The position numbers and the translations under genes are program-made. Shown piece by piece: positions 1 through 9,135 of a stretch of 64,000 nt of DNA (positions are counted from its first letter, which is position 1; every line of letters starts with the position of its first letter). The notes below the pieces were generated by a model that was given only the letters and a program-made list of their open reading frames with translations, did no database searches and was not told where the DNA came from. The stretch covers positions 1 to 64,000 of the forward strand of contig CCRI01000011.1 of the NCBI GenBank assembly GCA_000985875.1. Direction: 5' to 3'. The stretch is from Neorhizobium galegae bv. officinalis (lineage in GTDB: Bacteria; Pseudomonadota; Alphaproteobacteria; Rhizobiales; Rhizobiaceae).

Positions 1-1647
1 GGGCGCGGGCTTCGGCGGCGGCGTGTAGCTTGCCGGGGTCAGGTCGGTGATGCGGCCGTCCGTATAGGGCTTGTAGGGGTTACGGGCAGCCACGAATTCC
101 GCCGTCACGTCGGCAAGGTCCGGACCGTAGTCATAAGCGTTCTTGCCGCCGGTCTTGAAGATGGCGTAGCCATCGCCGCCTGCGCGCATGAAATTGTTGG
201 TGACGACGCCGTAGGTCTTGGCCGGGTCGATCGGTACGAACTTGTCGCCTTCCTTGACCTGGACGTCGCTGACCTTGGCCCCGGCCGGCTTCGACTTGTC
301 GAAGGAATATTTGAGGCCCGCGACCTGCGGGAAGCGGCCCGCGCCGTCGTCGATCTGGCTGACGCCGTTTTCCAGCGCCTTGACGACATCGGCGCCGGTG
401 AGCTGGAAGGTGGCGAGCGTGTTCTGGAAGGGCAGGACGCTGACAACCTCGCCCTGGGTGACTTCGCCGGCGTCGATCGAGGCGCGCAAGCCGCCGCCGT
501 TCTGGATGGCGATGGCGATGCCCTGGCCCTTGGTGCGGTCGAGCATGGCGTCGGCGACGAGGTTGCCCATCGAGCATTCCTTGGCGCGGCAGACGCGGCG
601 GTCACCGTCGATCACGGCTTCGGAGGCGCCGACGACCTTCTTCTTCATGTCCTCGATCGGCTTCTTCAGCTCCGCGACGCGGGCCAGGAAGACCGGGTCC
701 GGCGTGATCGACTTGTCCATGAGGATCGGCTCGCCTTCGGCCGACTTCACGACGCCGCTGTCATCGAAGACGATTTTGATGTCGCCGAGATATTTCGAAT
801 ACTGATAGGCTTGGACGACCGGCACCTTGTAGCCGCCCGGATTGTCCGACCAGGTCGGGTAGGGGCCTTCGGCGCCCTTGGCCACGTTCGAGAGCAGCGT
901 GTGGGTATGGCCGCCGACGACGACGTCGACATCGGGGATCTTGGCGATCAAGGCGAGATCGCGGGGGTAACCCACGTGGGTCAGCGCGATGATCTTGTCG
1001 ACGCCTTGAGCCTTCAGGCCCTGCACGGCTTCGGTGATCTTCGCGACATCGTCGGCAATGGTGATATTCGGGCCGGGATTGGCGATTTCGGCGGTATCGT
1101 TGGTGACGGCGCCGACGATGCCGACCTTCTGGCCGCCGACGGTCAGCACCAGCGACGGCTTGATGCGGTTGCCGATCTTGGCGGCGGCGCTCGGCACGAC
1201 GTTGGCGGTGACGACCGGGAACTGGATCTTGTCGAGGAAGGTGGCGAGCACGTCGTCGCTGTCGTCGAATTCATGGTTGCCGACGGTCATCGCGTCGAAC
1301 TTCATGGCGTTCAGCGCCTCGGCTTCGGCGGCACCCTTGTAGGTCGTGTAGAAGAGCGAACCCTGGAAGTTGTCGCCGCCGTTGAGGAGAATGACGTTCT
1401 TGTTCTCAGCCTTCAGCGCGTCGCGGGTCTGGTTGATGGCGGTCAGCAGGCGGGCTGCGCCGCCGAAGCAGACGCCCTTGCCTTCATCTTCTGCCGAGCA
1501 GGTGGAATCGGTCGCGTTGATGGATTCCAGACGCGAATGGAAGTCGTTGATGTGCAGGATATTGAGCTCGAAATCGGCAAGTGCCACCCCGCTTGAAAGA
1601 GCCATGACCGACGCGGTCAAAAGCCCGAACCTCAATGTCTTCTTCAT
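1..1647 (-). CDS. Periplasmic bifunctional metallophosphatase/5'-nucleotidase (UshA-like), C-terminus cut by window edge
   Basis: The frame reads from an ATG at 1647 through position 1 without a stop, giving at least 549 residues. An ATG after GGAGAGAGACAAG (a good ribosome site) opens a signal peptide ending near LSSGVALA. The metallophosphoesterase core follows: HINDFH at the start of the mature protein, then GGDNFQGS, GNHEFDD, a THVGYPRD stretch and GGHTHTLL, which together supply the two-metal ligands. The later half carries the 5'-nucleotidase C-terminal domain (GNLVADAML, NGGGLRASI, MRAGGDGY). By family it would hydrolyse nucleotides or sugar nucleotides in the periplasm to salvage phosphate and nucleosides. 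The visible tail is proline-rich (TPPPKPAP) and may lead to a linker or anchor outside the window. Confident family call; exact substrate unknown. Confidence 0.9.
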   Translation of the reverse strand, partial: MKKTLRFGLLTASVMALSSGVALADFELNILHINDFHSRLESINATDSTCSAEDEGKGVCFGGAARLLTAINQTRDALKAENKNVILLNGGDNFQGSLFYTTYKGAAEAEALNAMKFDAMTVGNHEFDDSDDVLATFLDKIQFPVVTANVVPSAAAKIGNRIKPSLVLTVGGQKVGIVGAVTNDTAEIANPGPNITIADDVAKITEAVQGLKAQGVDKIIALTHVGYPRDLALIAKIPDVDVVVGGHTHTLLSNVAKGAEGPYPTWSDNPGGYKVPVVQAYQYSKYLGDIKIVFDDSGVVKSAEGEPILMDKSITPDPVFLARVAELKKPIEDMKKKVVGASEAVIDGDRRVCRAKECSMGNLVADAMLDRTKGQGIAIAIQNGGGLRASIDAGEVTQGEVVSVLPFQNTLATFQLTGADVVKALENGVSQIDDGAGRFPQVAGLKYSFDKSKPAGAKVSDVQVKEGDKFVPIDPAKTYGVVTNNFMRAGGDGYAIFKTGGKNAYDYGPDLADVTAEFVAARNPYKPYTDGRITDLTPASYTPPPKPAP

Positions 1648-1816
1648 CTTGTCTCTCTCCTGTTTTTATTGGCCGGCTTTCTGCCGCCTGACTTCGACTG
1701 TTCTAGCGTCCCACCGTGACAATCGTTGTGCAACGCATGTTTTCATCAAGGCAAAGTCGTTTCAAGGGAAATATGACAAAGGTGCGCGTGTAAGTTTTCT
1801 CGCGCAGAATACGAAA

Positions 1817-1836
1817 AACCCCGCCGAAGCAGGGTT
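1817..1836 (-). terminator. Rho-independent terminator after omp10
   Basis: On the minus strand AACCCTGC, a four-base loop and GCGGGGTT form an eight-pair stem with one mismatch, followed by TTTTTCG. It lies 35 bases beyond the omp10 stop. Confidence 0.65.
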
Positions 1837-1871
1837 CCGGAATTTCCAATCGTCGTTCGACGGTCGATTGT

Positions 1872-2231
1872 TCAGCTGCGGCGGGAGAGCGAGAACTGGG
1901 CGCCGCTATCCTGCGTGCAATTGAGCTGGTTGATGTTGACCAGCGAGCAGTTGACACGCGACTGGGTCTTGCGGACCAGCGAGGTCATGTTGATCTCGAC
2001 CAGCGTCGGCGACAGGCTGGTATAGGTGCCCGAGGCGAGCAGCGTGTTGCTGTCGCTGGAGCGGGTATTGAACGTGCCGGCCTGGAAAGAGGAAACGATG
2101 CCGTTCGGATCGACCCAGCTTCCTTCGACGCCCTGCGGCTGCACGGCCGCCATCTGTTGCGGCGGAGGGGAAGAAACGCAGGCGGTCAAGCTGGCTGCGG
2201 CGATGAGCGCGAAGCTCACTTTAAATTTCAT
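1872..2231 (-). CDS. omp10: Omp10-type outer-membrane lipoprotein
   Basis: This 119-residue protein starts after GGGAGACAGATC. It has a lipobox LTAC at residues 15-18, so Cys18 would be acylated. The mature part has the GSWVDPNG, SPTLVEINM, VNCSL and QLNCT segments that I recognise from Brucella Omp10. Two further Cys (near 94 and 105) could form a disulfide. In Brucella, Omp10 is a surface-exposed minor outer-membrane lipoprotein; its mechanism is not known. It is monocistronic with its own terminator. Confidence 0.85.
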   Translation of the reverse strand: MKFKVSFALIAAASLTACVSSPPPQQMAAVQPQGVEGSWVDPNGIVSSFQAGTFNTRSSDSNTLLASGTYTSLSPTLVEINMTSLVRKTQSRVNCSLVNINQLNCTQDSGAQFSLSRRS

Positions 2232-2343
2232 GATCTGTCTCCCGCGATTCGGTCCGGCTCAGGTTGGCAAACCTTGCCGCCATGGCCCTATGTAACGCAA
2301 GATGTGGCCTTGAAAAGGCAAGAGCTTTCAACATGCAAAAAAA

Positions 2344-2365
2344 CCGCCTGCGGTGAGACAGGCGG
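2344..2365 (-). terminator. Rho-independent terminator downstream of hss
   Basis: CCGCCTG (2344-2350) pairs with CAGGCGG (2359-2365). On the minus strand a run of seven T (complement of 2337-2343) follows. It sits about 175 bases past the hss stop and 110 bases before omp10, so it separates the two units. Two further perfect hairpins lie between it and hss (2446-2465 and 2504-2526), neither with a T-run. Confidence 0.7.
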
Positions 2366-2539
2366 CTGGATGCTGATAAAGCCCAAGGAAACAGGCGAGG
2401 CTTTACTCTCTTTCCTCATTCCCGGGCTCGTCACAGGAATCTAGCCACGGCGCGTCTGCGCCGTGAGAAGAGTCTTTCGCGCGAAACGACTTGCGCGCAC
2501 CGGATCCCTGTCACGAGGACAGGGATGAGGAGGGTGGAA

Positions 2540-3991
2540 TTAGCGAACCAGGATGTTCTTGAACTGCCACGGATCCTTGGTGTCGATGTCTTCCGGGAAG
2601 AGACCCGGACGGCCGTCGAGCGGGGTCCAGTCGGTGTAATGACCTTCGACCGGACCGAGATAGGGCAGCTGTACTTCGAGGCAGCGCTTGTAGTCGATCT
2701 CGTCGGCCTCGACGATGCCGGCGGTCGGGTTTTCGAGCGCCCAGACCATGCCGGAGAGAACTGCGGAGGTCACCTGCAGGCCGGTGGCGTTCTGGTAAGG
2801 AGCGATACGGCGGGTTTCCTCGAGCGACAGGCGCGAACCGAACCAGTAGGCGTTCTTCTCGTGGCCGTAGAGCAGGACGCCGAGTTCGTCGATGCCGTCC
2901 TCCAGTTCGTCCTCGTTCAGGACGTGATGGACCGGCTGCGGGGTGCCGCCGTTGCCGAACATTTCGTGAAGCGACAGAACCGCGTCATTGGCCGGATGGT
3001 AGGCATAGTGGCAGGTCGGGCGGAAGGTCACTTCGCCGTCCTTGTCGCGCACTGTGAAATAGTCGGCGATCGAGATCGATTCGTTGTGGGTGACGAGGAA
3101 GCCGTATTGCGGGCCGGGGGTCGGGCACCAGCTGCGAACGCGGGTGTTGGCACCCGGCTGTTCGAGATAGATGGCGGCCTTGCTGCCCTTCTTGTGCTTC
3201 TTGCCGTTCTTCGGCATCCATTCCTCATGGGTGCCCCAGCCGAGTTCGGCAGGCTGCATGCCTTCGGAGATGAAGCCTTCGACAGACCAGGTGTTCCAGA
3301 AGACGTTGAGCGGCTTCGGGTGCTTGGTGCGCTGGGTGTCGCGTTCGGCGATGTGGACGCCCTTGACGCCGAGCTTCTTCATCAGCTTCGCCCAGCCTTC
3401 GCGGTCGTGCTGATCCGGCTCGTCGAACTTCAGGCCGGTGTCATTGGCGAGGTTGACCAGCGCCTGCTTGACGAACCAGGAGACCATGCCCGGGTTGGCG
3501 CCGCAGGTGGAAACCGCGGTCGCTCCGCCGGGATTCTTGGCCTTTTCCTTGCGCACGGTTTCGCGCAGCGCATAGTTGGTGCGCTCGGAATTCTTCATGT
3601 TCTTGTCGAAATAGAAGCCGAGCCAGGGTTCGACGACCGTATCGATGTAGAGAACGTCGAGCTTGCGGCAGAACTTCATCAGGTCGAGCGAACCGGTGTC
3701 GACCGAGAGGTTGACGCAGAAGCCCTGGCCCTTGCCTTCGGTCAGGAGCGGCTTCAGGAGATCCTTGTAGTTTTCCTTGGTCACGTATTCCTTGATGTGA
3801 CGGACGCCGTGCTTCTTGAGGATCTCCATGTCGGAGGGTTCTTCGCGCGGGTCGATGACGACCATCCGGCTCTTGTCGAACTTGAAATGGCGTTCGATCA
3901 GCGGCAGCGTGCCGCGGCCGATCGAGCCGAAGCCGATCATCACGATCGGACCGGTGATTTCGCCATAAACCGGATAGGTAGTCTCTGACAT
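2540..3991 (-). CDS. hss: Homospermidine synthase
   Basis: This 483-residue enzyme has a strong ribosome site (AAGGAG, 7 bases before ATG). The N-terminal dinucleotide fold reads MIGFGSIGRGTLP (about 18-30), followed by an acidic VVIDPREEP strand. Full-length similarity to bacterial homospermidine synthases is evident in segments such as STCGANPGMVSWFV, NVFWNTWSVEGF and HEEWMPKNGKKHKKGSK. It makes sym-homospermidine from putrescine (or putrescine plus spermidine) by an NAD-dependent transfer. Homospermidine is a major polyamine in many rhizobia, which fits the taxon. It appears monocistronic. Confidence 0.93.
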   Translation of the reverse strand: MSETTYPVYGEITGPIVMIGFGSIGRGTLPLIERHFKFDKSRMVVIDPREEPSDMEILKKHGVRHIKEYVTKENYKDLLKPLLTEGKGQGFCVNLSVDTGSLDLMKFCRKLDVLYIDTVVEPWLGFYFDKNMKNSERTNYALRETVRKEKAKNPGGATAVSTCGANPGMVSWFVKQALVNLANDTGLKFDEPDQHDREGWAKLMKKLGVKGVHIAERDTQRTKHPKPLNVFWNTWSVEGFISEGMQPAELGWGTHEEWMPKNGKKHKKGSKAAIYLEQPGANTRVRSWCPTPGPQYGFLVTHNESISIADYFTVRDKDGEVTFRPTCHYAYHPANDAVLSLHEMFGNGGTPQPVHHVLNEDELEDGIDELGVLLYGHEKNAYWFGSRLSLEETRRIAPYQNATGLQVTSAVLSGMVWALENPTAGIVEADEIDYKRCLEVQLPYLGPVEGHYTDWTPLDGRPGLFPEDIDTKDPWQFKNILVR

Positions 3992-4291
3992 GTCTTTCTC
4001 CTTGATCGCGGCCTTCTCGGGCCGCTGCCCCGCTTATTCGGCAGTGGAATGGAAATTAAAGGCTGCACTCGGGCAATTCGGGGCGCTCTAGATCATAAAA
4101 CTTCGTCACAATAAAGAGCCTGTCGACTTTCGGCGGATGAATCGCGGTCGTTGTTCGAGGACGGTGGGTGTCGCTGCGAGTTGCAGAAGCCCCATCCAGC
4201 AATGCCCAAACAGCCGCCGTGGGATGCGTGGGCGAGTTTCGTGACGTCGGGTTTTATGCTACATACGGGGAAAATCGGAGGCATATAGGCC

Positions 4292-4576
4292 ATGACGTCG
4301 CATGTGGTTTCACTTCGCATCTCGGACGAGATGAAGGAACGGCTCGACCGATTGTCTTCGGCTACCAATCGGTCCTCGACCGCGCTCGCCGAGGAAGCGC
4401 TCGAAGACTATCTCTCGCAACGCGAGCTGGAGATACAAGGCCTTGATGCCGCGGTCGAGCGCGCCGATAGGGGCGGTTTCGTGTCGCACGAAGCAGTGGC
4501 CGGCTGGCTGAATAGCTGGGGTACGGATGACGAACGCGCAGCTCCGAAGCCGGACATCATCAAGACCCGTCGATGA
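4292..4576 (+). CDS. Antitoxin, ribbon-helix-helix (ParD/RelB-like)
   Basis: A 94-residue protein whose N-terminus (HVVSLRISDEMKERLDRLS) is a typical ribbon-helix-helix beta strand plus helix for operator binding; the C-terminal half would wrap the toxin. A GGAGG lies 13 bases upstream of the ATG. Its TGA overlaps the ATG of the next gene (ATGA), the usual toxin-antitoxin coupling. Such antitoxins normally repress their own promoter. ParD and RelB cannot be told apart by eye. Confidence 0.85.
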   Translation: MTSHVVSLRISDEMKERLDRLSSATNRSSTALAEEALEDYLSQRELEIQGLDAAVERADRGGFVSHEAVAGWLNSWGTDDERAAPKPDIIKTRR

Positions 4577-4866
4577 GGCTCATTTGGGCTGAGGCAGCGA
4601 TTGCCGATCTTGCACATCTTCGCGTTTACATAGCCGAGCATAATCCCCAAGCCGCCAGCGCGATGGCGGCGAGATTGCTTGAAATCGCTGAACTGTTGAT
4701 AGCGCATCCCGAAGCGGGTCTACAGACGGCGAAGCCTGGCGTGCGTCGTCTCATTCTACCGCAATCGGCCTATTCGCTGATCTATCGAATAATGGATGAG
4801 GATATCGAAATCATTGAAGTGTTTGATGGCCGTCGGCGAAAGCCCCGCACGGATCTGGCCGACTAG
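4573..4866 (+). CDS. ParE/RelE-family toxin
   Basis: The 97-residue product has the family's pattern: IWAEAAIADL at the start, a helical hairpin, then PGVRRLILPQSAYSLIYRI and the C-terminal IIEVFDGRRRKP strand. Family members act either on DNA gyrase (ParE) or on ribosome-bound mRNA (RelE). The conserved Arg in VRRLI and the VFDGRR ending favour ParE-like. It is translationally coupled to the antitoxin and abuts the convergent DUF4440 gene with no gap. Confidence 0.85.
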   Translation: MRLIWAEAAIADLAHLRVYIAEHNPQAASAMAARLLEIAELLIAHPEAGLQTAKPGVRRLILPQSAYSLIYRIMDEDIEIIEVFDGRRRKPRTDLAD

Positions 4867-5241
4867 TCACTCGGTCGCTGTGCCCTGGTGAAAGACCATG
4901 CGCCATTTGCCGTCGGGGTCGAGGCGCCAGATCGAGCTTCGGTTGGCGAATTGGCTTGTGCCGTCCTCTTTGACGCGGGTGCCGCGATAGGTGGCGAGCG
5001 CGATCGTGTCGCTCAGCATCGTGGCGTTGAAATCACAGATCGACGTGTTGTCCGGCCCGGTCTCGGTGACAAGGTGGGTGACAATGTCGTCGAACGTATA
5101 GGCGAGGCCGGAGCGGCCGAATTCGCGGAATTCCGGGGCCAGCAGTTCGCGCAGCTTTTCCTCGGAATTGCGGACCTCGCGGGTCTGCAGTGCCGTTTCA
5201 AGCGAAAGCAGATGATCCGCCAGGTGGCTCGGTGCAGCCAT
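4867..5241 (-). CDS. DUF4440/NTF2-like small protein
   Basis: The 124-residue protein has the SnoaL/NTF2 cone-fold pattern: a helix with LETALQTREVRNSEEKLREL, the EFREFGRSG strand, and a C-terminal SSIWRLDPDGKWRMVFHQGT hairpin, as in DUF4440 proteins. Its ATG directly follows the pabC stop, so it is probably translated by coupling at the end of pabB-pabC. Function unknown; members bind or convert small molecules or act as immunity-like partners. Confidence 0.75.
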   Translation of the reverse strand: MAAPSHLADHLLSLETALQTREVRNSEEKLRELLAPEFREFGRSGLAYTFDDIVTHLVTETGPDNTSICDFNATMLSDTIALATYRGTRVKEDGTSQFANRSSIWRLDPDGKWRMVFHQGTATE

Positions 5242-5946
5242 TTACCGGCCTGCCCGGGCCATTTTTGCTGGGCGGGCGGCAGGACGAGGGGCTTCCGCCG
5301 GTATTTCCGATCGCGCCGTCTGGGCGACGAGTTCGGCGGCGATGAGGCCGCGCAGCGAATTGCCGACGAAGAAGCGGCGGTTTTCGAGGTCGGCGAGGCG
5401 TAGAACCTGGCTTTTCGCCTTTCCTTCGCGGATCAGGTCGGCGCGAAGGATGCCCGGCAGGAGACCGCTCGACAGCGCCGGCGTCAACAGCGAACCGTCG
5501 TTGCTTTCCACGAACACGTTGGTGATCGTGCCTTCGCAGACTTCGCCGCGCTCGTTGAGGAGGAGAACCTCATCGGCCTCGTCGGGCGTAAATTCGGCGC
5601 GGGCTGCCTCGTAGAGCTCCCGGCGGGAGGTCTTGTGGCGATAGGTCGGGTCGTCGGAGGGAAGTGTCGTCCTGGCGACCTGGATCCGCCAGAGCGTATC
5701 GGCGGGCAGGGGCGTGAACGGCGTCGTGGTGATCTCGATCTTGCCGCGGTAGGTCATCACCAGGCGGACGCGGAGCGGCGTTTCGCCGCCAGCCGCAGCC
5801 GCTTGAAGTTGTTTCAGCGTATCCGCCGGCGGCTGGCGGAAGCCCAACGCGTCCGCCGACCGGCTGAGTCGGCGCAAATGCTGGTCCACCCGAAGCAAGC
5901 CATTGCCCGGTTCCCAGCGCATTGTTTCGATCAGCGAGAAATCCAT
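5242..5946 (-). CDS. pabC: Class IV aminotransferase, probable 4-amino-4-deoxychorismate lyase
   Basis: I take the ATG at 5946 (MDFSLIETMRW), giving 234 residues and a 16-base overlap with pabB; an in-frame upstream start at 5982 would overlap more. PLP-enzyme features are visible: RHKTSRRELY supplies the Schiff-base lysine, and DEVLLLNERGEVCEGTITNVF and SSGLLPGILR match branched-chain aminotransferase/ADC-lyase motifs. Next to pabB it most likely removes pyruvate from aminodeoxychorismate to give p-aminobenzoate for folate. The C-terminus is rich in Ala, Pro and Arg and looks unstructured. Confidence 0.85.
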   Translation of the reverse strand: MDFSLIETMRWEPGNGLLRVDQHLRRLSRSADALGFRQPPADTLKQLQAAAAGGETPLRVRLVMTYRGKIEITTTPFTPLPADTLWRIQVARTTLPSDDPTYRHKTSRRELYEAARAEFTPDEADEVLLLNERGEVCEGTITNVFVESNDGSLLTPALSSGLLPGILRADLIREGKAKSQVLRLADLENRRFFVGNSLRGLIAAELVAQTARSEIPAEAPRPAARPAKMARAGR

Positions 5947-7106
5947 TGGTCGCCCACCGCAAAGCGTGCCTTCAACAGGCACTCGTCATACTCGGCCTCG
6001 GCCTTCGAGTCGAAGACGATACCGCCGCCGACATTGAAGACGGCTTTTTCGTCGTTGAAAAGTGTGATCGTGCGGATGGCCACCGAAAAACGCATCGGGC
6101 CTGCCGGATCGCACCAGCCGATCGCGCCGCAATAGACGTCGCGCGGTTCCGTTTCGAGGTCGGCGAGGATGCGCATGGCCCACATTTTCGGCGCTCCGGT
6201 GATCGAGCCGCAGGGAAAGAGCGCGGCGAGGATCTCAGGAAAGCCGATCTCGGGGTTCAGCTTTGCCCGCACATGGCTCACCATCTGGTGGACGGTCGGA
6301 TAGGTCTCGATCTCGAAGAGTTTCGGCACCGAGAGCGTGCCGACCTCGCTGATCATAGAAATGTCGTTGCGCAGCAGGTCGACGATCATCCGGTTTTCGG
6401 CGAGCGTCTTTTCGTCGGCGAGCATTTTCGCGATGATCGCCTCGTCTTCTTCCTCCGTCGCGCCGCGCGGGGCGGTGCCCTTCATCGGATGAGTCTCGAT
6501 GAAGCGGTCCGCATCGACCGAGAAGAACAGTTCCGGCGAGCGTGACAAGACGAGTGGTCCGCCAAAGTCGATATAGGCGCCGTAGCGCACCGGCTGGCGG
6601 GCGACGAGGGACCAGAATGCCCCCAGCGGATCGCCGTGCCAGCGCGCGGTGACTGGCATGGTCAGGTTCGCCTGGTAACAATCGCCGTTGCGCAGGTGCC
6701 GGTGGAGCCGGTCGAACCGTTCTTTGTAGGTCGCGAGATCCCACATGGCGCGGGGTTCGCTGAGGAACGAGCCCTCTGAAGAGCCATCATCGACCACCTT
6801 GCCGGACGGTCCGGCGAGCGGGTGTTCGTTGCCGGATGGGTGACCGAAGATGCCCATGGCGATCAGCGGCGTCTGCCGGTTGTCGACGATCAGCGACCGG
6901 AGCTTGTCCTCGAAGACGTAGCCGGTCTCGTAGGAGATATAGCCTGCCAGCCATTGGCCGGCGAGGCGCGCGTCCTCCAGGCGCCGGAGTGCAGGCAGCA
7001 CCTCGGCGGCAGTCCGGGCCATGACGATTTCCTTCGGCCGGTCGAAGACGAGGCTCCGGCCGGCGGGGTCGTCACGAAAGAGCGCGAAGGGCGCTTTCTC
7101 ATTCAT
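5931..7106 (-). CDS. pabB: Aminodeoxychorismate synthase component I
   Basis: The 391-residue protein has the chorismate-binding fold: SRSPELFFSVDAD, THPMKGTAPRG, LAENRMIVDLLRND, PTVHQMVSHV, GSITGAPKMWAM and DSKAEAEYDECLLKA. It is shorter than stand-alone anthranilate synthase-type proteins and lacks a glutaminase domain, so the amidotransferase subunit (PabA/TrpG) must come from elsewhere. It aminates chorismate at C4 for p-aminobenzoate synthesis. It heads a three-gene operon with pabC and the DUF4440 gene. Confidence 0.92.
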   Translation of the reverse strand: MNEKAPFALFRDDPAGRSLVFDRPKEIVMARTAAEVLPALRRLEDARLAGQWLAGYISYETGYVFEDKLRSLIVDNRQTPLIAMGIFGHPSGNEHPLAGPSGKVVDDGSSEGSFLSEPRAMWDLATYKERFDRLHRHLRNGDCYQANLTMPVTARWHGDPLGAFWSLVARQPVRYGAYIDFGGPLVLSRSPELFFSVDADRFIETHPMKGTAPRGATEEEDEAIIAKMLADEKTLAENRMIVDLLRNDISMISEVGTLSVPKLFEIETYPTVHQMVSHVRAKLNPEIGFPEILAALFPCGSITGAPKMWAMRILADLETEPRDVYCGAIGWCDPAGPMRFSVAIRTITLFNDEKAVFNVGGGIVFDSKAEAEYDECLLKARFAVGDQWISR

Positions 7107-7128
7107 GGGTGTGCATTAAGGGAATGCC

Positions 7129-8985
7129 TCAAGCCTTGTCCAGAGCCTCCAGTTCGTCGATCAGGCCCTCGATCATCGACAGGCCCTTGGACCAGAAGGA
7201 CGGGTCGGTGGCGTCGAGGCCGAAGGGCTTCAGCAGCTCCGAGTGATGTTTGGTGCCGCCGGCCTTCAATAGCTCGAAATACTTCTGCTGGAAGCCGGGA
7301 GCGGCGTTCTGGTAGACCGCGTAAAGCGAGTTCACCAGGCAGTCGCCGAAGGCATAGGCATAGACATAGAAGGGCGAGTGGATGAAGTGGGGGATGTAGG
7401 TCCACCAGCTTTCATAACCCTCCGAGATCCTGATCGCGGGCCCGAGGCTTTCGCCCTGGACGGAAAGCCACAGCTCGCCGATCTGCTCGGCGGTCAGTTC
7501 GCCCTCTTTCCGGGCCGTGTGGACCTTGCGCTCGAACTGGTAGAAGGCAATCTGGCGCACGACCGTGTTGATCATGTCCTCGACCTTCTGGGCGAGCATG
7601 GCCTTGCGCTCGCGTTTGTCGGTGGTCTTTTCCAGCAGCGCGCGGAAGGTCAGCATTTCGCCGAAGACGGAAGCGGTTTCGGCCAGCGTCAGCGGCGTCT
7701 GGCACATCAGTGCGCCCTGATCGCCGGCCAGCACCTGATGCACGCCGTGGCCAAGTTCGTGGGCCAAGGTCATCACGTCGCGCGGTTTGCCCATGTAGTT
7801 GACGAGAACATAGGGATGGGCGGAGGGCACGGTCGGATGCGCGAAGGCGCCGGGCGCCTTGCCGGGACGGACCGGCGCGTCGATCCATTCCTCATCGAAG
7901 AAGCGGCCGGCGATATCGGCCATCTCGGGCGCGAAGCCGCGATAGGCGTCGAGCACGGTATCCTTGGCTTCCGTCCAGGAAATCAGCGCGTTCGGGGTTT
8001 CCGGCAGCGGCGCGTTGCGGTCCCAGAAATTGAGCTGGTCCATGCCGAGCCACTTTGCCTTCATCGCGTAGTAGCGATGTGACAAGCGCGGATAGGCTGC
8101 CTTGACGGCTTCGGCCAGCGCATCGACGACTTCGCGTTCGACGCGGTTTGCGAGATGGCGGCTGTCGGCGATGTCCTCGAAGCCGCGCCAGCGGTCGGAG
8201 ATTTCCTTGTCCTTGGCGAGCGTGTTGGTGATCAGCGTAAAGACGCGCAGGTTGTCGCCGAAGGTCTTCGACAGCGCGGCGGCGGCCTTGGCGCGGGTTT
8301 CCGGCTGCGGCTCCTGCAGCATGTTGAGTGTGACTTCGAGCGGCAGTTTTTCGCCGTTGATCTCGAAGCGCAGCTCGGCCATGGTCTCGTCGAAGAGACG
8401 GTTGAAGGCGGCGGCCGAGGTCATCGACTTTTCGAGGAAGAGCTGTTCCAGCTTGTCGTCGAGCTGGAAGGGCTTGTCCTTGCGCAGGTCGACCAGCCAG
8501 GGGCGGTAATGGCCGGCGGCCGGATCGCGGTCCATGCAGGTGTCCATCACCGCGTCGTCGATCCGGTTGAGTTCCAGTGCGAAGAACAGCAGGTGCGAGG
8601 AGAGGTCGGTCAACTTCGCCTGCACGTCGCCGTAGAACTTGCCGTTGGCCGGGCTCGACGTATCGGAGAAATAAGTGAGGCCGGCGAAGGAGCCGATCTT
8701 GCCCAGCAGATCGTCGAGCGCCTCGTATTCCTTCAGCGCTTCGCCGATACCGCCGGCACCGGTTTTCGCGGCAGCCTCGGTAAGCTTGCCCTTCCACTTT
8801 TCCTCGAAGGCGATCGAGAGCTGGCTTGCCTTTTCCATGTCGGCGGTGAAGGCCGGGGCGTCCTTGGCTTCATAGAGGTCCGAGAGCTTCCAGACCGGCA
8901 GGAGGCCGAGCGCCGGGTCGGAGGCAGCAGCGCCTGCGGTGGGCGCGGCCGGAATTTCGGGGAGGGCGGGTGCGGACATTCTCAT
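7129..8985 (-). CDS. pepF: Oligoendopeptidase F, M3 metallopeptidase
   Basis: I start at the ATG at 8985 (MRMSAPAL; AGAAGGA lies 9 bases upstream), giving 618 residues. The zinc site LAHELGHGVHQ (HExxH) is near residue 400, followed about 25 residues on by TLAETASVFGE, which gives the third ligand. The N-terminal M3 domain covers roughly 120-190 and the catalytic domain roughly 200-600. It is a cytosolic peptidase that degrades oligopeptides. No signal peptide is seen. It stands alone, divergent from the sigma-54 regulator. Confidence 0.92.
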   Translation of the reverse strand: MRMSAPALPEIPAAPTAGAAASDPALGLLPVWKLSDLYEAKDAPAFTADMEKASQLSIAFEEKWKGKLTEAAAKTGAGGIGEALKEYEALDDLLGKIGSFAGLTYFSDTSSPANGKFYGDVQAKLTDLSSHLLFFALELNRIDDAVMDTCMDRDPAAGHYRPWLVDLRKDKPFQLDDKLEQLFLEKSMTSAAAFNRLFDETMAELRFEINGEKLPLEVTLNMLQEPQPETRAKAAAALSKTFGDNLRVFTLITNTLAKDKEISDRWRGFEDIADSRHLANRVEREVVDALAEAVKAAYPRLSHRYYAMKAKWLGMDQLNFWDRNAPLPETPNALISWTEAKDTVLDAYRGFAPEMADIAGRFFDEEWIDAPVRPGKAPGAFAHPTVPSAHPYVLVNYMGKPRDVMTLAHELGHGVHQVLAGDQGALMCQTPLTLAETASVFGEMLTFRALLEKTTDKRERKAMLAQKVEDMINTVVRQIAFYQFERKVHTARKEGELTAEQIGELWLSVQGESLGPAIRISEGYESWWTYIPHFIHSPFYVYAYAFGDCLVNSLYAVYQNAAPGFQQKYFELLKAGGTKHHSELLKPFGLDATDPSFWSKGLSMIEGLIDELEALDKA

Positions 8986-9135
8986 CGCTTTTTCCTTCTC
9001 AACCTGTTGCGCCTGTTTTCCTTGCCGGCCGTTAAAATGCAAGCTTTTCTCAAAAGGGGATGTTCAAGGCTTTCTGACACAACCAGCGGCATAACAGCCT
9101 AAAAGGGCCATGATGACCATTGCTGGGAGCCGAGC

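Noticed and set aside
2446..2526. Two perfect hairpins (2446-2465 and 2504-2526) as terminators of hss
   Set aside because: Neither has a T-run on the minus strand; the hairpin at 2344-2365 with seven T is the better terminator.
2525..3988. A 487-codon plus-strand frame opposite hss
   Set aside because: The minus-strand frame is a clear homospermidine synthase with a ribosome site; the plus frame has none and no motifs.
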